From Providencia rettgeri (GTDB lineage Bacteria; Pseudomonadota; Gammaproteobacteria; Enterobacterales; Enterobacteriaceae): a DNA stretch of 64,000 bases. Positions within the stretch are counted from its first letter, which is position 1. The number at the start of each line of letters is the position of its first letter. The position numbers and the translations under genes are program-made. The DNA lies in the NCBI GenBank assembly GCA_900455085.1, contig UGTZ01000001.1:2262501-2326500 (forward strand), given 5' to 3'. Under the pieces are notes generated by a model. It did not search any database and was not told the DNA's origin. It saw nothing but the letters and a program-made list of their open reading frames with translations. Of the stretch, positions 1-8,662 are shown one piece after another.

Positions 1-270
1 ACGATGATAAAGTAATACCCCTCGGCCTTCTTTACTAATCTGAGAGAGCGCGGCTTCTAATTGAAAACCACAATCGCAACGTAGACTAAATAACGCATCT
101 CCTGTTAAACATTCGGAGTGGATCCGGCTAAGTACCGGTGTATCTCCTGAGATATCGCCAAAAATTAACGCTACATGATCACGACCGGTTGCAATTTCTT
201 CAAAACCCACCATTAAAAACTCACCGAAAGGTGTTGGGAGTTTTGCTTCGGCAACGCGTTTTAGCTGCAT
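1..270 (-). CDS. ribA: GTP cyclohydrolase II, 5' part only (cut by window start)
   Basis: First enzyme of riboflavin synthesis: opens GTP to the diamino-ribosylamino-pyrimidine phosphate, releasing formate and pyrophosphate; cytosolic zinc enzyme. The visible 90 residues begin MQLKRVAEAKLPTP and carry the zinc cysteines C54, C65 and C67 in HSECLTGDALFSLRCDCGF, at the same numbers as in E. coli RibA. The rest lies left of the window. An in-frame ATG four codons upstream (282) is possible, but the family start MQLKR is preferred. It is divergent from pgpB, as in E. coli; the 200-bp gap between them is AT-rich, with a possible TATAAT at 339-344 facing pgpB. Confidence 0.95.
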   Translation of the reverse strand, partial: MQLKRVAEAKLPTPFGEFLMVGFEEIATGRDHVALIFGDISGDTPVLSRIHSECLTGDALFSLRCDCGFQLEAALSQISKEGRGVLLYHR

Positions 271-483
271 ATTTTCTTTCATTAGTTAAAGTAACTCTTG
301 CTTAATTAATAACGTTTATCGATATAAAGTAGCTTAACTATAATACATCGACGCTATATGACGTTTAGCATATAGAGGTTGGTATTCTTTGCACACGACC
401 AACGCTGTATTACTATAACAGAGTTAATAATAGGTGAATGGAATATTTGTATATTTAATAGAACTTTATTTGGAATACATTGA

Positions 484-1207
484 ATGAAAAAAATGGTTTT
501 GGTTGTTTGTGCTTTTGCATTGTTATTAATCATGCCTCCCATGGTGATGATAGTTACAGGGTGGCATTGGTCACCAGAAACCCAGTTTAACTCTATGAAA
601 TGGCTTCTTTGGCTGACAGACACTGCGGGTGCGCCTTATAGTATTTTAACGTCTTTGTTATTTCTTGGAGTCGTTATATTCGTTTTCCGTTCAGAAAAGA
701 AACAGCGACTGAAAATTTTGCTTGTTCTGGTCAGCGCGGTATTACTGCAACAAGGTTTGAAGAGCGCATTAAAAAGCACATTTAAAGAACCGCGTCCTTA
801 TGTGGAATGGTTGGCAACTCAATATCAAATTCCTTCATCAGAGTTTTATGAGTTAAAACGTAGTGAACGAGCGAAATTAATTAAAAATACGGTTAAACAA
901 GATGAAAAATATAGCTAAGTGGCAGCGTAAACATTGGCAAGCAGAAACGGGGTATTCTTTTCCTTCGGGTCATATGTTATTTGCGGCAGGCTGGGCATTG
1001 TTTTTAATTGTGCTTTTTTGGCAACAGCGTTTATATGCTTTATCGATAGGGCTTGCTATTTGGGCAGAGGGTATTGCGTTTAGTCGGATGTTGTTGGGAA
1101 TGCATTGGCCTATAGATATAATAACTTCAGTGATCATAAGTGCTTGTTTTACCCTATTTGGTTATTATATTTTACGGGCATGGGGACTATTTAGTAAAGC
1201 CGATTAA
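484..1207 (+). CDS. pgpB: Phosphatidylglycerophosphatase B, frameshifted in this sequence
   Basis: Inner-membrane PAP2-family lipid phosphatase acting on phosphatidylglycerophosphate and undecaprenyl diphosphate. The reading frame breaks at an A-run at 905-909: the first part (484-918) carries membrane segments and the KSTFKEPRP phosphatase motif, and the second part (in frame from about 902) carries FPSGH and SRMLLGMHWPID, so the active site is split. Removing one A or adding two joins both parts into one protein of family length that aligns through the DEK-NIAKWQRKHW junction. Such a run suggests sequencing error; otherwise it is a pseudogene. Neighbours ribA and lapAB match the E. coli order. 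Confidence 0.85.
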
Positions 1208-1352
1208 TCTTTCATCAAGTTGGCCATTATTAGGGGAGATCTAACTTAAATATCTCATTGTATAAAATAAATTGCTTTGTCTGAATGCGCTGGAAATGCT
1301 ACCTTAACAGGTAGATATTATTGGATGAATAGAACTGATAACGGGAATAAAT

Positions 1353-1670
1353 GTGAAATATTTTCTGATTTTATTACTAGCGGTCGCTTTTTTTATTGTT
1401 TCGATTACGCTAGGTTCAAGCAATGATCAGGTTATTACATTTAACTATCTGATTGCAAAAGGGGATTTTTCATTATCGACCCTTCTTGCATCACTTTTTG
1501 GTGTCGGTTTTGTGCTAGGTTGGCTAGTCTGTGCCGTGTTTTATTTACGAGTCATCGTTAGCCTGAAAAACGCACGTCGTAAAATTCGACGTTTAGAATC
1601 ACAATTAGGTGCTGGAGAAAGTAATATTTCCGACTCAACCTCATTAGTGACGACTCAGAACAAGGAATAA
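1353..1670 (+). CDS. lapA: Lipopolysaccharide assembly protein A
   Basis: Small inner-membrane protein (105 residues; older name yciS) that works with LapB in controlling LPS assembly and LpxC turnover. Starts at GTG 1353 (MKYFLILLLAV). Two hydrophobic segments, about residues 1-20 and 40-65, flank the typical SSNDQVITFNYL stretch, followed by a basic cytosolic helix (KNARRKIRRLESQL) and a variable tail. The gene ends 6 bp before lapB, so the two are almost certainly co-transcribed. The 145 bp upstream of it hold no gene; I did not recognise the heat-shock promoter known in E. coli. Confidence 0.9.
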   Translation: MKYFLILLLAVAFFIVSITLGSSNDQVITFNYLIAKGDFSLSTLLASLFGVGFVLGWLVCAVFYLRVIVSLKNARRKIRRLESQLGAGESNISDSTSLVTTQNKE

Positions 1671-1676
1671 TCCTGT

Positions 1677-2849
1677 ATGTTCGAGTTGCTGTTTCTGCTG
1701 CTACCGGTTGCTGCTGCTTACGGTTGGTACATGGGGCGCAGAAGTGCTCAACAAGATAAGCAACAACATGCGAATCGCTTGTCACGTGATTATGTTACAG
1801 GCGTTAACTTCCTATTATCTAATCAACAAGACAAAGCTGTCGATTTATTCCTCGATATGCTGAAAAATGAAGACAGTTCCGCTTTTGAGGCTCATCTCAC
1901 GCTGGGAAATTTATTTCGCTCTCGCGGGGAAGTTGAACGTGCTATTCGTATTCACCAATCGCTGGTGGAAAGTGCTGCTTTGTCATTTGAACAACGCTTA
2001 TTAGCAACCCAACAGCTTGGCCGAGATTACATGGCTGCAGGGGTTTATGACCGTGCAGAAAATATGTTTCAGCAATTGACAGACGAAGTCGATTTCAAAC
2101 AAAGTGCCTTACAATCCCTCTTAAATATTTATCAGCTTACCAGTGACTGGACAAAAGCCATTGAAATAGCAGGAAAACTGGTTAAATTAGGGCACCCCGA
2201 GTTACGTGAGCAAATTGCGCATTTTTATTGTGAATTAGCGACCCAACAACTCGCTAGCGATGATCTTGAAGATGCACTGACATTGTTAAATAAGGCAGAG
2301 CAAGCCGATAACCACTGCGCTCGAGTTTCGATTATGAAAGGTCGGTTGTTTATCGAACAAGGTAATTACGATAAAGCGATTCATGTCCTAAAACAAGTCT
2401 ATGAACAAGATAGAGAGCTAGTCACTGAAACGTTACCTTTACTATTTGATTGCTATCAACATACAGGCCAAGCAGATGAGTGGGAAGATTACCTTCGTCA
2501 GTGTGTTGCAGGTAATTCAGGGGCTATCGCAGAACTTTATTTAGCCGATATTATTGTTGAAAAACAAAATCATGAAGCGGCTGCGAATTACATTAACGAC
2601 CAAATTCAACGCCATCCTACCATGCGTTTATTCTATCGTTTAATGGATTACCATCTTGAAGAAGCTGAAGATGGAAGGGCAAAAGAAAGTTTGATTTTGC
2701 TGCGTAAAATGGTAGGGGAACAAATTCGTACAAAACCCGATTATCGTTGTCATAAATGCGGGTTTACATCGCGTGCATTATATTGGCATTGTCCATCTTG
2801 TCGTTCTTGGGACACAATTAAACCTATTCGCGGGCTAGATGGTCAGTGA
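1677..2849 (+). CDS. lapB: Lipopolysaccharide assembly protein B (TPR plus rubredoxin-type metal site)
   Basis: Inner-membrane-anchored tetratricopeptide protein (older name yciM) that adapts LpxC for FtsH proteolysis and so limits LPS synthesis. The 390-residue product has an N-terminal membrane anchor (residues 1-20), a long array of TPR helices (for example the AFEAHLTLGNLFRSRG region), and a C-terminal rubredoxin-like knuckle with C358, C361, C372 and C375 (CHKCGF ... CPSC) needed for function in E. coli. Length matches the family. It sits 6 bp behind lapA and about 45 bp before pyrF, the conserved lapA-lapB-pyrF-yciH order. Confidence 0.96.
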   Translation: MFELLFLLLPVAAAYGWYMGRRSAQQDKQQHANRLSRDYVTGVNFLLSNQQDKAVDLFLDMLKNEDSSAFEAHLTLGNLFRSRGEVERAIRIHQSLVESAALSFEQRLLATQQLGRDYMAAGVYDRAENMFQQLTDEVDFKQSALQSLLNIYQLTSDWTKAIEIAGKLVKLGHPELREQIAHFYCELATQQLASDDLEDALTLLNKAEQADNHCARVSIMKGRLFIEQGNYDKAIHVLKQVYEQDRELVTETLPLLFDCYQHTGQADEWEDYLRQCVAGNSGAIAELYLADIIVEKQNHEAAANYINDQIQRHPTMRLFYRLMDYHLEEAEDGRAKESLILLRKMVGEQIRTKPDYRCHKCGFTSRALYWHCPSCRSWDTIKPIRGLDGQ

Positions 2850-2894
2850 CAGCGTCACTTTTTAAATAATAACGACTCTTTTAAAGGCTAAGAA

Positions 2895-3620
2895 ATGATT
2901 TCCTCAACTGAGAACCACACACATTCACCAATTATTGTGGCACTTGATTATGAAGATGCTAATGAAGCTTTGGCTTTTGTGGATCGCATTGACCCACGTG
3001 ATTGTCGCTTAAAAGTTGGCAAAGAAATGTTTACTTTTAATGGTCCTCAATTTGTTAAGTCACTCCATGAACGTGGTTTTGATATTTTCTTAGATTTGAA
3101 ATTTCATGATATTCCAAATACTGTTGCTCGTGCGGTTGCGGCTGCAGCTGAAATGGGGGTATGGATGGTTAATGTCCATGCTGGTGGTGGGGCTCGTATG
3201 ATGGAAGCGGCACGCCAATCCCTTGAGCCTTATGGTAAAGAAGCGCCGTTACTTACTGCAGTAACAGTATTAACGAGTATGGATGAATCTGACCTCTCAG
3301 GTGTTGGAATTAACGTTTCACCGGCAGCTCATGCAGAGCGTTTGGCCTTATTAACGAAGCAATGTGGGTTGGACGGTGTTGTGTGCTCTGCTCATGAAGC
3401 GCAACGTTTAAAGCAGTTATGTGGTGCTGATTTCAAATTAGTTACCCCAGGTATTCGCCCTACAGGTAGTGATGTCGGGGATCAACGTCGCATTATGACA
3501 CCACAAGATGCAGTGAAAGCAGGTGTCGATTATATGGTGATTGGGCGTCCAATTACACGCAGTGAAAACCCAACGGTCACATTACAACAAATCAATCAAT
3601 CTATTGAAGGTTTGCTATGA
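2895..3620 (+). CDS. pyrF: Orotidine 5'-phosphate decarboxylase
   Basis: Last step of UMP synthesis: decarboxylates OMP. The 241-residue TIM-barrel protein shows the catalytic charged network DLKFHDIPNT (D67, K69, D72), the phosphate-binding region near TPGIRPTG and the C-terminal VIGRPITRSENP. Preceded by AAGGCTAAGA as ribosome-binding region. The stop overlaps the yciH start by four bases (ATGA at 3617-3620), so yciH is translationally coupled. Confidence 0.97.
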   Translation: MISSTENHTHSPIIVALDYEDANEALAFVDRIDPRDCRLKVGKEMFTFNGPQFVKSLHERGFDIFLDLKFHDIPNTVARAVAAAAEMGVWMVNVHAGGGARMMEAARQSLEPYGKEAPLLTAVTVLTSMDESDLSGVGINVSPAAHAERLALLTKQCGLDGVVCSAHEAQRLKQLCGADFKLVTPGIRPTGSDVGDQRRIMTPQDAVKAGVDYMVIGRPITRSENPTVTLQQINQSIEGLL

Positions 3621-3943
3621 GTGATTCAAATAGTCGTCTTGTTTACAGTACAGAGACAGGACGTATTGCTGACGAGAAACGTAAGGTTGAAAGGCCTAAA
3701 GGCGATGGTATTGTGCGAATTCGCCGTGAGACATCAGGACGCAAAGGGAAAGGGGTTTGTGTAGTTACAGGTCTTGATCTTGAAGATAGCGAATTAGCAA
3801 AACTAGCGGCTGACCTTAAAAAGAAATGTGGCTGTGGCGGGGCTGTCAAAGATGGTAACGTTGAAATTCAAGGCGATAAACGCGATGTTATCAAACAGTA
3901 CCTTGAGGCGAAAGGTTTTCAAGTCAAGTTAGCTGGTGGCTGA
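3617..3943 (+). CDS. yciH: SUI1/eIF1-like translation factor homolog
   Basis: Bacterial member of the eIF1/SUI1 family, 108 residues. Known homologs bind the ribosome and affect initiation fidelity, but the cellular role in bacteria is unsettled. The sequence shows a disordered basic N-terminus, then the SUI1 fold with RKGKGVCVVTGLDLE, the conserved KKKCGCGGAVKDG and a C-terminal QGDKRDVIKQYLEAKGF. It overlaps pyrF by 4 bp and closes the lapAB-pyrF-yciH operon; a strong hairpin follows. Confidence 0.94.
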   Translation: MSDSNSRLVYSTETGRIADEKRKVERPKGDGIVRIRRETSGRKGKGVCVVTGLDLEDSELAKLAADLKKKCGCGGAVKDGNVEIQGDKRDVIKQYLEAKGFQVKLAGG

Positions 3944-3969
3944 TTGACTCGACAATTTTGCTATTTTTC

Positions 3970-4001
3970 ATGAGTGGCGACTTAGAGAGCCACTCATTTT
4001 A
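3970..4001 (+). terminator. Rho-independent terminator after yciH
   Basis: Inverted repeat ATGAGTGGC / GCCACTCAT (3970-3978 and 3989-3997) with a 10-nt loop, followed by TTTTATAA. It closes the lapAB-pyrF-yciH operon and stands between that operon and the convergent toxin-antitoxin genes. Confidence 0.8.
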
Positions 4002-4015
4002 TAACGAATAAGTGG

Positions 4016-4300
4016 TTAAATTGCTGCTAACTCGGTAAATAAAGCAGGATTTCGCTTAATGGCAATGAGTATTTTAGCCGCTAATCCTGTTGGGTTACGT
4101 CGTTTAAGTTCCCAACTTTTAATGGTGTCTATACTCGTTCCTAGCGCATGAGCTAATTCGCTTTGGGAAACATTAAGTTGTTCTCGAATTGCTTTGACGT
4201 CAGTAATTTCGTAACGAGTGACATTAGCGGCTTTTTGGTGACCGTGTTTAATGTCAACAGCTTCTTCTAAAGAGGCTTTTAATTCGTTGAATATACTCAT
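4016..4300 (-). CDS. NadS-type antitoxin, XRE-family HTH
   Basis: Antitoxin of a type II module and probable autorepressor. The protein is 94 residues from MSIFNELKASLEEAV; an upstream ATG at 4312 lies inside the toxin gene and is unlikely. The N-terminal part contacts the toxin in this family; the C-terminal half is a Cro/C1 helix-turn-helix (REQLNVSQSELAHALGTS, then IDTIKSWELKRRNPTG), typical of the NadS/HigA group. ATG 4300 is one base after the toxin stop codon, the toxin-first order usual for RelE/HigB-like pairs. A palindrome at 4660-4678 is the likely operator. Confidence 0.85.
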   Translation of the reverse strand: MSIFNELKASLEEAVDIKHGHQKAANVTRYEITDVKAIREQLNVSQSELAHALGTSIDTIKSWELKRRNPTGLAAKILIAIKRNPALFTELAAI

Positions 4301-4301
4301 T

Positions 4302-4632
4302 TTATACCTCATTTTTTAGTAATTTCGTTAGTTTCTTTAATTCTGCTTTTTCTAAGTCATTTAGCGTATCTTTGACATCCTTTGGGTAAGCCATTATAAA
4401 ATAAATGATTTCTGGTGTAGCTAGGAAGTAAATAACCCGTACACTTGCACTTTTTCCTTTATTACCCGTTGCCATCCTAATTTTGTGAAGGCCACCTGTT
4501 CCTTGAATAATATCGCCTTTATCTGGACATGCGATAAGTTCATTTTGTAGTGTTCTAAGTTCTTCTTGTGTTGCTATCGATTGGATTTGTTTAGTAAAAA
4601 ACTTGCTTCAATAAATTCAATTGGTGACTCAC
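4302..4632 (-). pseudogene. RelE/HigB-type toxin gene, frame disrupted near its start
   Basis: Toxin partner of the NadS-like antitoxin; the family are ribosome-associated mRNA interferases. From about residue 20 the frame is open and typical of RelE-like toxins: GDIIQGTGGLHKIR, then SVRVIYFLA and a lysine-rich C-terminal helix, ending in TAA directly before the antitoxin ATG. Near the 5' end, SPIEFIEASF is in a different frame from FTKQIQSIATQ, with the break at a six-A run (4596-4601, one base short). No start codon is in frame with SPIEF, although a strong GGGAGGG precedes a GTG at 4632. One extra base at each of the two places would restore 110 codons. Toxin inactivation or sequencing error are both possible. 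Confidence 0.7.
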
Positions 4633-4659
4633 AGAGTTCCCTCCCTTTGTATTAATTGC

Positions 4660-4688
4660 AAGTGTACCTTGTACACTTTTTCCGTCAA
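4660..4688 (-). promoter_or_regulatory. Palindromic operator over the toxin-antitoxin promoter
   Basis: Perfect inverted repeat AAGTGTAC-CTT-GTACACTT at 4660-4678. On the minus strand a TTGACG -35-like hexamer (4683-4688) and TACACT (4661-4666, 16-bp spacing) put the palindrome over the core promoter. That is the position expected for autorepression by the XRE antitoxin. Regulation is inferred. Confidence 0.6.
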
Positions 4689-4714
4689 TAGTTTAATAGA
4701 TTATCGGATATGAA

Positions 4715-4747
4715 AAATAAAATAGCGTTCATGATGAACGCTATTTT
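4715..4747 (-). terminator. Strong hairpin terminator after osmB
   Basis: Near-perfect inverted repeat AAAATAGCGTTCAT / ATGAACGCTATTTT (4719-4747, one central base), with a T-rich tract continuing leftward on the minus strand. It terminates osmB and, being symmetric, shields it from the toxin-antitoxin promoter. Confidence 0.8.
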
Positions 4748-4782
4748 AGATTAAGAAGAGGAAATAAAGGATGTAATGAGAT

Positions 4783-5001
4783 TTATTTACCGACTTGGTG
4801 ACCGATAATTCCGCCAATAGCAGCACCGCCAACGGTTCCTACAGAGCTTCCGCCTGTCAGTACGGCACCACCAACAGCACCTACACCGGCACCAATCGCT
4901 GTGTTTTTATCGCGCTTAGACATATTTGAACAGGCACTGACGCTGATAGCGACTGTGGCTATCACCATGAATGATAAAATACGTTTGCTTACTGTGTTCA
5001 T
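4783..5001 (-). CDS. osmB: Osmotically inducible lipoprotein OsmB
   Basis: Small outer-membrane lipoprotein induced by high osmolarity and stationary phase in E. coli. Start chosen at ATG 5001 (MNTVSKRILSF), preceded by AAGGAT, giving 72 residues as in E. coli. A signal peptide runs to the lipobox SVSAC, followed by SNMSKRDKNTAIGAG and a glycine-zipper segment, ending GGIIGHQVGK. Its position between yciH and rnb is conserved. Confidence 0.93.
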   Translation of the reverse strand: MNTVSKRILSFMVIATVAISVSACSNMSKRDKNTAIGAGVGAVGGAVLTGGSSVGTVGGAAIGGIIGHQVGK

Positions 5002-5151
5002 TTTAGTGATCCTTAGTACAGATTTAACAGTTAACAAAATATCATGATAGGTAATTATACGAATAAGAATAATCAGGAAAAGATCTGGAAAAGTGCTCGC
5101 TGTTTAACGTTTAATGCGAATATGATGTTAAAAAACAATTTATAGAAAAAT

Positions 5152-5183
5152 AAAAGACCATAGATATCAAACTATGGTCTTTT
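5152..5183 (-). terminator. Rho-independent terminator after rnb
   Basis: Stem AAAAGACCATAG (5152-5163) with CTATGGTCTTTT (5172-5183), an 8-nt loop and flanking A/T tracts. It lies about 20 bp beyond the rnb stop codon. Confidence 0.85.
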
Positions 5184-5202
5184 AAGAATAGCAGAAAAGT
5201 TG

Positions 5203-7146
5203 TTATTCGGCTGGTCTAGCAACGATATTACGTGTTTCCATACGAACTTCATTAATGGTGACATTAATAATATCGTTAAGTTGGTAAGCTATTTCACCTT
5301 TAACAAGCACATTGCCTGTTTCTTGGCTACATTGAATCTCATCACGAACGCTATGAATAAAGGGGGCAGGGACAAATGCAACGGCACCATTGTCGACTAA
5401 GCGAACTCGCACTCCACCACGGGTAATATCGATAATTTCAGCTGGGAATTTAGTGTCTGTACCCTCAAAAGGCTTTAAGTAACGCGAATAGAGCCAGTCA
5501 CCAACATCACGTTCAGCCATACGATTTGCACGACGACGTTCAGCTAATTTGATTGATAATTCTTCGGAGGGTTTATCCGTAGAAGGTTTACCGGCAATAA
5601 TAGACTTTATTAAGCGATGATTGACGATATCGGTATACTTACGAATTGGTGAAGTCCAAGTCGCATAAGCATCAAACCCTAAACCAAAATGTGGACCGGG
5701 CTCAGCTTTGACTTCCGCAAAAGTTTGGTAACGACGAATTCGGCTATCAAGGAATTGAGTTGGCTGTGCATCTAATTGACGGCGTAGTTGACGGAAACCT
5801 TCTAGTGATAACAACGATTCAGCCGTTGTTTCAATACCGTTATCTTTTAGTGTTTGCACGACTTGGTCAATTTGCAGAGGTTCAAACCCCATATGCACAT
5901 TAAACACCCCAAACCCTAATTTTTCTTTTAGTACCGCAGCAGCGCAGAGGTTAGACGCGATCATAGCTTCTTCAACAATGCGATTAGAGCTACGGCGACG
6001 TTCAGTCACGATGTCAACCACATTGCCTTTATCATCTAATACAAAGCGGTAATCGGGGCGGTCTTTGAAGACGAGGGCATTATTTTCACGCCATTGTAAA
6101 CGTCTATCTGACATTTCTTTAAGGAGTAAAATTTGCTGTTTATCGGTATCATTTGCTGGCTGCCAACTGCCTGTATTTTCAAGCCAATCAGAGACTTCGT
6201 CATAAACTAATTTAGATTTTGATTCAACCCAAGCACTGAAAAACTCAATGTGATCGTCAATGCGTCCATCTTCTTTAATTAGCGCAATACAGACTAAAGT
6301 AGGGCGGCGTTCATTTGGGCGTAAAGAGCATAGGTCGTCAGATAATCTGCGCGGTAACATTGGAATATTGAAACCAGGCAAATAGTTGGTATAGCCGCGG
6401 GCTAATGCCAGTTTATCTAGTTCGCTGCCTTCTGGTATATAACTTGTCGGGTCAGCGATAGCGATATACAGCTTTAAATTGCCATTATCGGTTCTTTCAA
6501 CATAGAGCGCGTCATCAATGTCTTCAGTACTAGCATTGTCTATCGTCGTAAAATGCAAGTGAGTTAAATCAACACGTTCAATTCCGTGATCGTCACGTTC
6601 ACTATCAACCATTTTAGGTTCATCACGGTCTAATTGGTGACGGCGTAACGTTACCCACCAAGGGGCAAAATGGTCATCACCATCGGTGATAAATTCAGTT
6701 ATTTCAGCGTAGAAAGTTTTATCACCCTTTAATGGGTGGCGACGCATTTGTGCAACAACCCAATCATCTTGTTTGAATTCGTGATTGATGCCATTAACAG
6801 GACGGCAAGAAATCATATCTTTCAGTAATGGGTGATCGGGAATGACAAATAAGCGGTTATCATTGTCTTTTTTTTGTATTTTCCCAACAAACCTATCTAA
6901 AAAAGGTTCTACCAGCTCTTCTGGTTCTGCAAATTCGCGGTCTTTATCTGTACGAACTGCAGCAATAACGCGATCGCCATGCATGACTTTTTTCATTTGA
7001 GGCGGTGGAATGAAATAGCTTTTTTGGCCATCAACTTCGAGGAAGCCAAAACCTTTTTCTGTGCTTTTTACCAGCCCTTCGACACGTGGAGTCTGGGCAT
7101 GTAGTTTTTGTTTAAGTTGTGCGAGCAGTGGGTTGTCTTGGAACAT
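5203..7146 (-). CDS. rnb: Exoribonuclease II
   Basis: Hydrolytic 3'-to-5' single-strand exoribonuclease of mRNA decay. The 647-residue protein has cold-shock RNA-binding domains at the N-terminus (GFGFLEVDGQKSYFIPPPQ), the RNB catalytic domain with the acidic metal cluster in DNASTEDIDDALY (D203, D209, D211, D212), the aromatic/arginine region near FGLGFDAYATWTSPIRKYTD, and a C-terminal S1 domain (AEIIDITRGGVRVRLVDNG). Length matches E. coli RNase II. Monocistronic between hairpin 5152-5183 and nth. Confidence 0.97.
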   Translation of the reverse strand: MFQDNPLLAQLKQKLHAQTPRVEGLVKSTEKGFGFLEVDGQKSYFIPPPQMKKVMHGDRVIAAVRTDKDREFAEPEELVEPFLDRFVGKIQKKDNDNRLFVIPDHPLLKDMISCRPVNGINHEFKQDDWVVAQMRRHPLKGDKTFYAEITEFITDGDDHFAPWWVTLRRHQLDRDEPKMVDSERDDHGIERVDLTHLHFTTIDNASTEDIDDALYVERTDNGNLKLYIAIADPTSYIPEGSELDKLALARGYTNYLPGFNIPMLPRRLSDDLCSLRPNERRPTLVCIALIKEDGRIDDHIEFFSAWVESKSKLVYDEVSDWLENTGSWQPANDTDKQQILLLKEMSDRRLQWRENNALVFKDRPDYRFVLDDKGNVVDIVTERRRSSNRIVEEAMIASNLCAAAVLKEKLGFGVFNVHMGFEPLQIDQVVQTLKDNGIETTAESLLSLEGFRQLRRQLDAQPTQFLDSRIRRYQTFAEVKAEPGPHFGLGFDAYATWTSPIRKYTDIVNHRLIKSIIAGKPSTDKPSEELSIKLAERRRANRMAERDVGDWLYSRYLKPFEGTDTKFPAEIIDITRGGVRVRLVDNGAVAFVPAPFIHSVRDEIQCSQETGNVLVKGEIAYQLNDIINVTINEVRMETRNIVARPAE

Positions 7147-7284
7147 ACTTACCGTTTTATTGATATTGGGTTTGGCTCTATTGTTACGTAAGACAAAGTC
7201 TTAGAGCAAGGAAAAAATGCGTTACTGACTAGATTCATCATTAAAAATACCGTTTATTGGTAATGTATAAAAATAGCATTTTGA

Positions 7285-7926
7285 TCAATCTTCTGGGTAT
7301 ATTTTATCTTTAAATTCGCATAAATCTTCGATAATACATGAGCCACAGCGGGGTTTGCGGGCAATACAAGTATAACGTCCATGCAAAATAAACCAATGGT
7401 GGCAATCTACTTTAAACTCTGCGGGGACAACTTTAAGAAGTTTTTCTTCTACTTCAATAACATTTTTACCCGGAGCAAAGTTAGTACGATTGCAGACACG
7501 AAAAATATGTGTGTCAACAGCGATAGTCGGCCAGCCAAATGCGGTATTAAGAACCACATTTGCAGTTTTACGGCCAACACCCGGTAAGGCTTCCAAAGCC
7601 TCTCGGTTTTCAGGAACCTGACTGTTGTGTTTTTCGATTAAAATTTGACAGGTTTTATAGACACTTTCAGCTTTAGTATTAAATAAGCCAATGGTTTTAA
7701 TGTATTCTTTTATCCCATCCACACCTAGCGCCATAATAGTTTCAGGTGTATTAGCAACAGGGTATAGCTTCGCTGTCGCTTTATTAACACTCACATCAGT
7801 CGCTTGAGCTGATAATAAAACTGCGATTAATAGCTCAAAAGGAGAATTAAATTCTAGCTCCGTTGTAGGGTGTGGGTTGTTATCCCGTAGACGAGTTAGA
7901 ATTTCAATGCGTTTTGATTTATTCAT
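7285..7926 (-). CDS. nth: Endonuclease III, DNA glycosylase/AP lyase
   Basis: Base-excision repair of oxidised pyrimidines. The 213-residue protein has the helix-hairpin-helix LPGVGRKTANVV with catalytic K120, the essential aspartate D138 in VDTHIFRV, and the [4Fe-4S] cysteines C187, C194, C197 and C203, all at E. coli numbering. It starts 19 bp after the rsxE stop and is the last gene of the rsx operon, as in E. coli. Confidence 0.98.
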   Translation of the reverse strand: MNKSKRIEILTRLRDNNPHPTTELEFNSPFELLIAVLLSAQATDVSVNKATAKLYPVANTPETIMALGVDGIKEYIKTIGLFNTKAESVYKTCQILIEKHNSQVPENREALEALPGVGRKTANVVLNTAFGWPTIAVDTHIFRVCNRTNFAPGKNVIEVEEKLLKVVPAEFKVDCHHWFILHGRYTCIARKPRCGSCIIEDLCEFKDKIYPED

Positions 7927-7945
7927 TGCTCACAAAATATCGTTG

Positions 7946-8662
7946 TTAAGAAATATGGCTACCGCAACCTTGCTGTTTTTCATATTCACGCTCGGGTTGA
8001 ATACTGGATTGTCGTGCGGCTCTTTTTTTCATTTTTTCATCAATTAAGTACTTTGCTGCTAATAGTAACGCTAGCCCAATAAAGGCACCAGGCGGTAGCA
8101 TAGCGAGTAAAAATGGAGAATCAAGATGTAATACTTCAATACGAAGGGAGGTGGCCCAAGAACCGAGTAACAAGTCAGCACCATCAAACAAGGTACCATT
8201 CCCTAAAATTTCACGAATTGACCCTAGAACAAGCAAGGTCGCCGTTGCGCCTAAGCCCATGGCAAACCCATCTAGAGCAGATAACCCAACAGGATTACGA
8301 GATGCATAGGCTTCTGCTCGCCCAATAACAATACAGTTGGTGACGATTAACGGAATAAAGATCCCGAGAGATTCATATAAACCAAAAGCATATGCGTTGA
8401 TTAGCATTTGTACCGCACTAACAACAGAGGCAATAATCATCACGTAGATAGGGATGCGAATTTCTGATGGTACCCAACGACGTAAAGCAGAAACTGCAAC
8501 ATTAGTACAAACTAAGACTAGTGTTGTCGCTAAGCCTAGCCCTAATGCGTTTGTTGCTGTTGATGAAACAGCAAGAAGCGGACAAAGCCCTAATAGTTGA
8601 ACCAATGCAGAGTTGTTTTTCCACAAACCTTGCATTAATAAGTCTTTAGATGTATCGCTCAT
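7946..8662 (-). CDS. rsxE: Rsx/Rnf electron transport complex subunit E
   Basis: Membrane subunit of the ion-motive Rsx complex, which passes electrons from NADH to reduce the SoxR sensor. The 238-residue protein has about six hydrophobic segments (for example ALGLGLATTLVLVCTNVAVS) and the paired half-channel motif with a conserved cysteine also seen in RsxA (IPLIVTNCIVIGRAEA). Starts in a TAATG junction with rsxG at 8662. Confidence 0.96.
   Translation of the reverse strand: MSDTSKDLLMQGLWKNNSALVQLLGLCPLLAVSSTATNALGLGLATTLVLVCTNVAVSALRRWVPSEIRIPIYVMIIASVVSAVQMLINAYAFGLYESLGIFIPLIVTNCIVIGRAEAYASRNPVGLSALDGFAMGLGATATLLVLGSIREILGNGTLFDGADLLLGSWATSLRIEVLHLDSPFLLAMLPPGAFIGLALLLAAKYLIDEKMKKRAARQSSIQPEREYEKQQGCGSHIS

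Noticed and set aside
7272..7282. FNR-like TTTTGATCAATC near nth
   Set aside because: The half-sites are directly joined with no 4-bp spacer.
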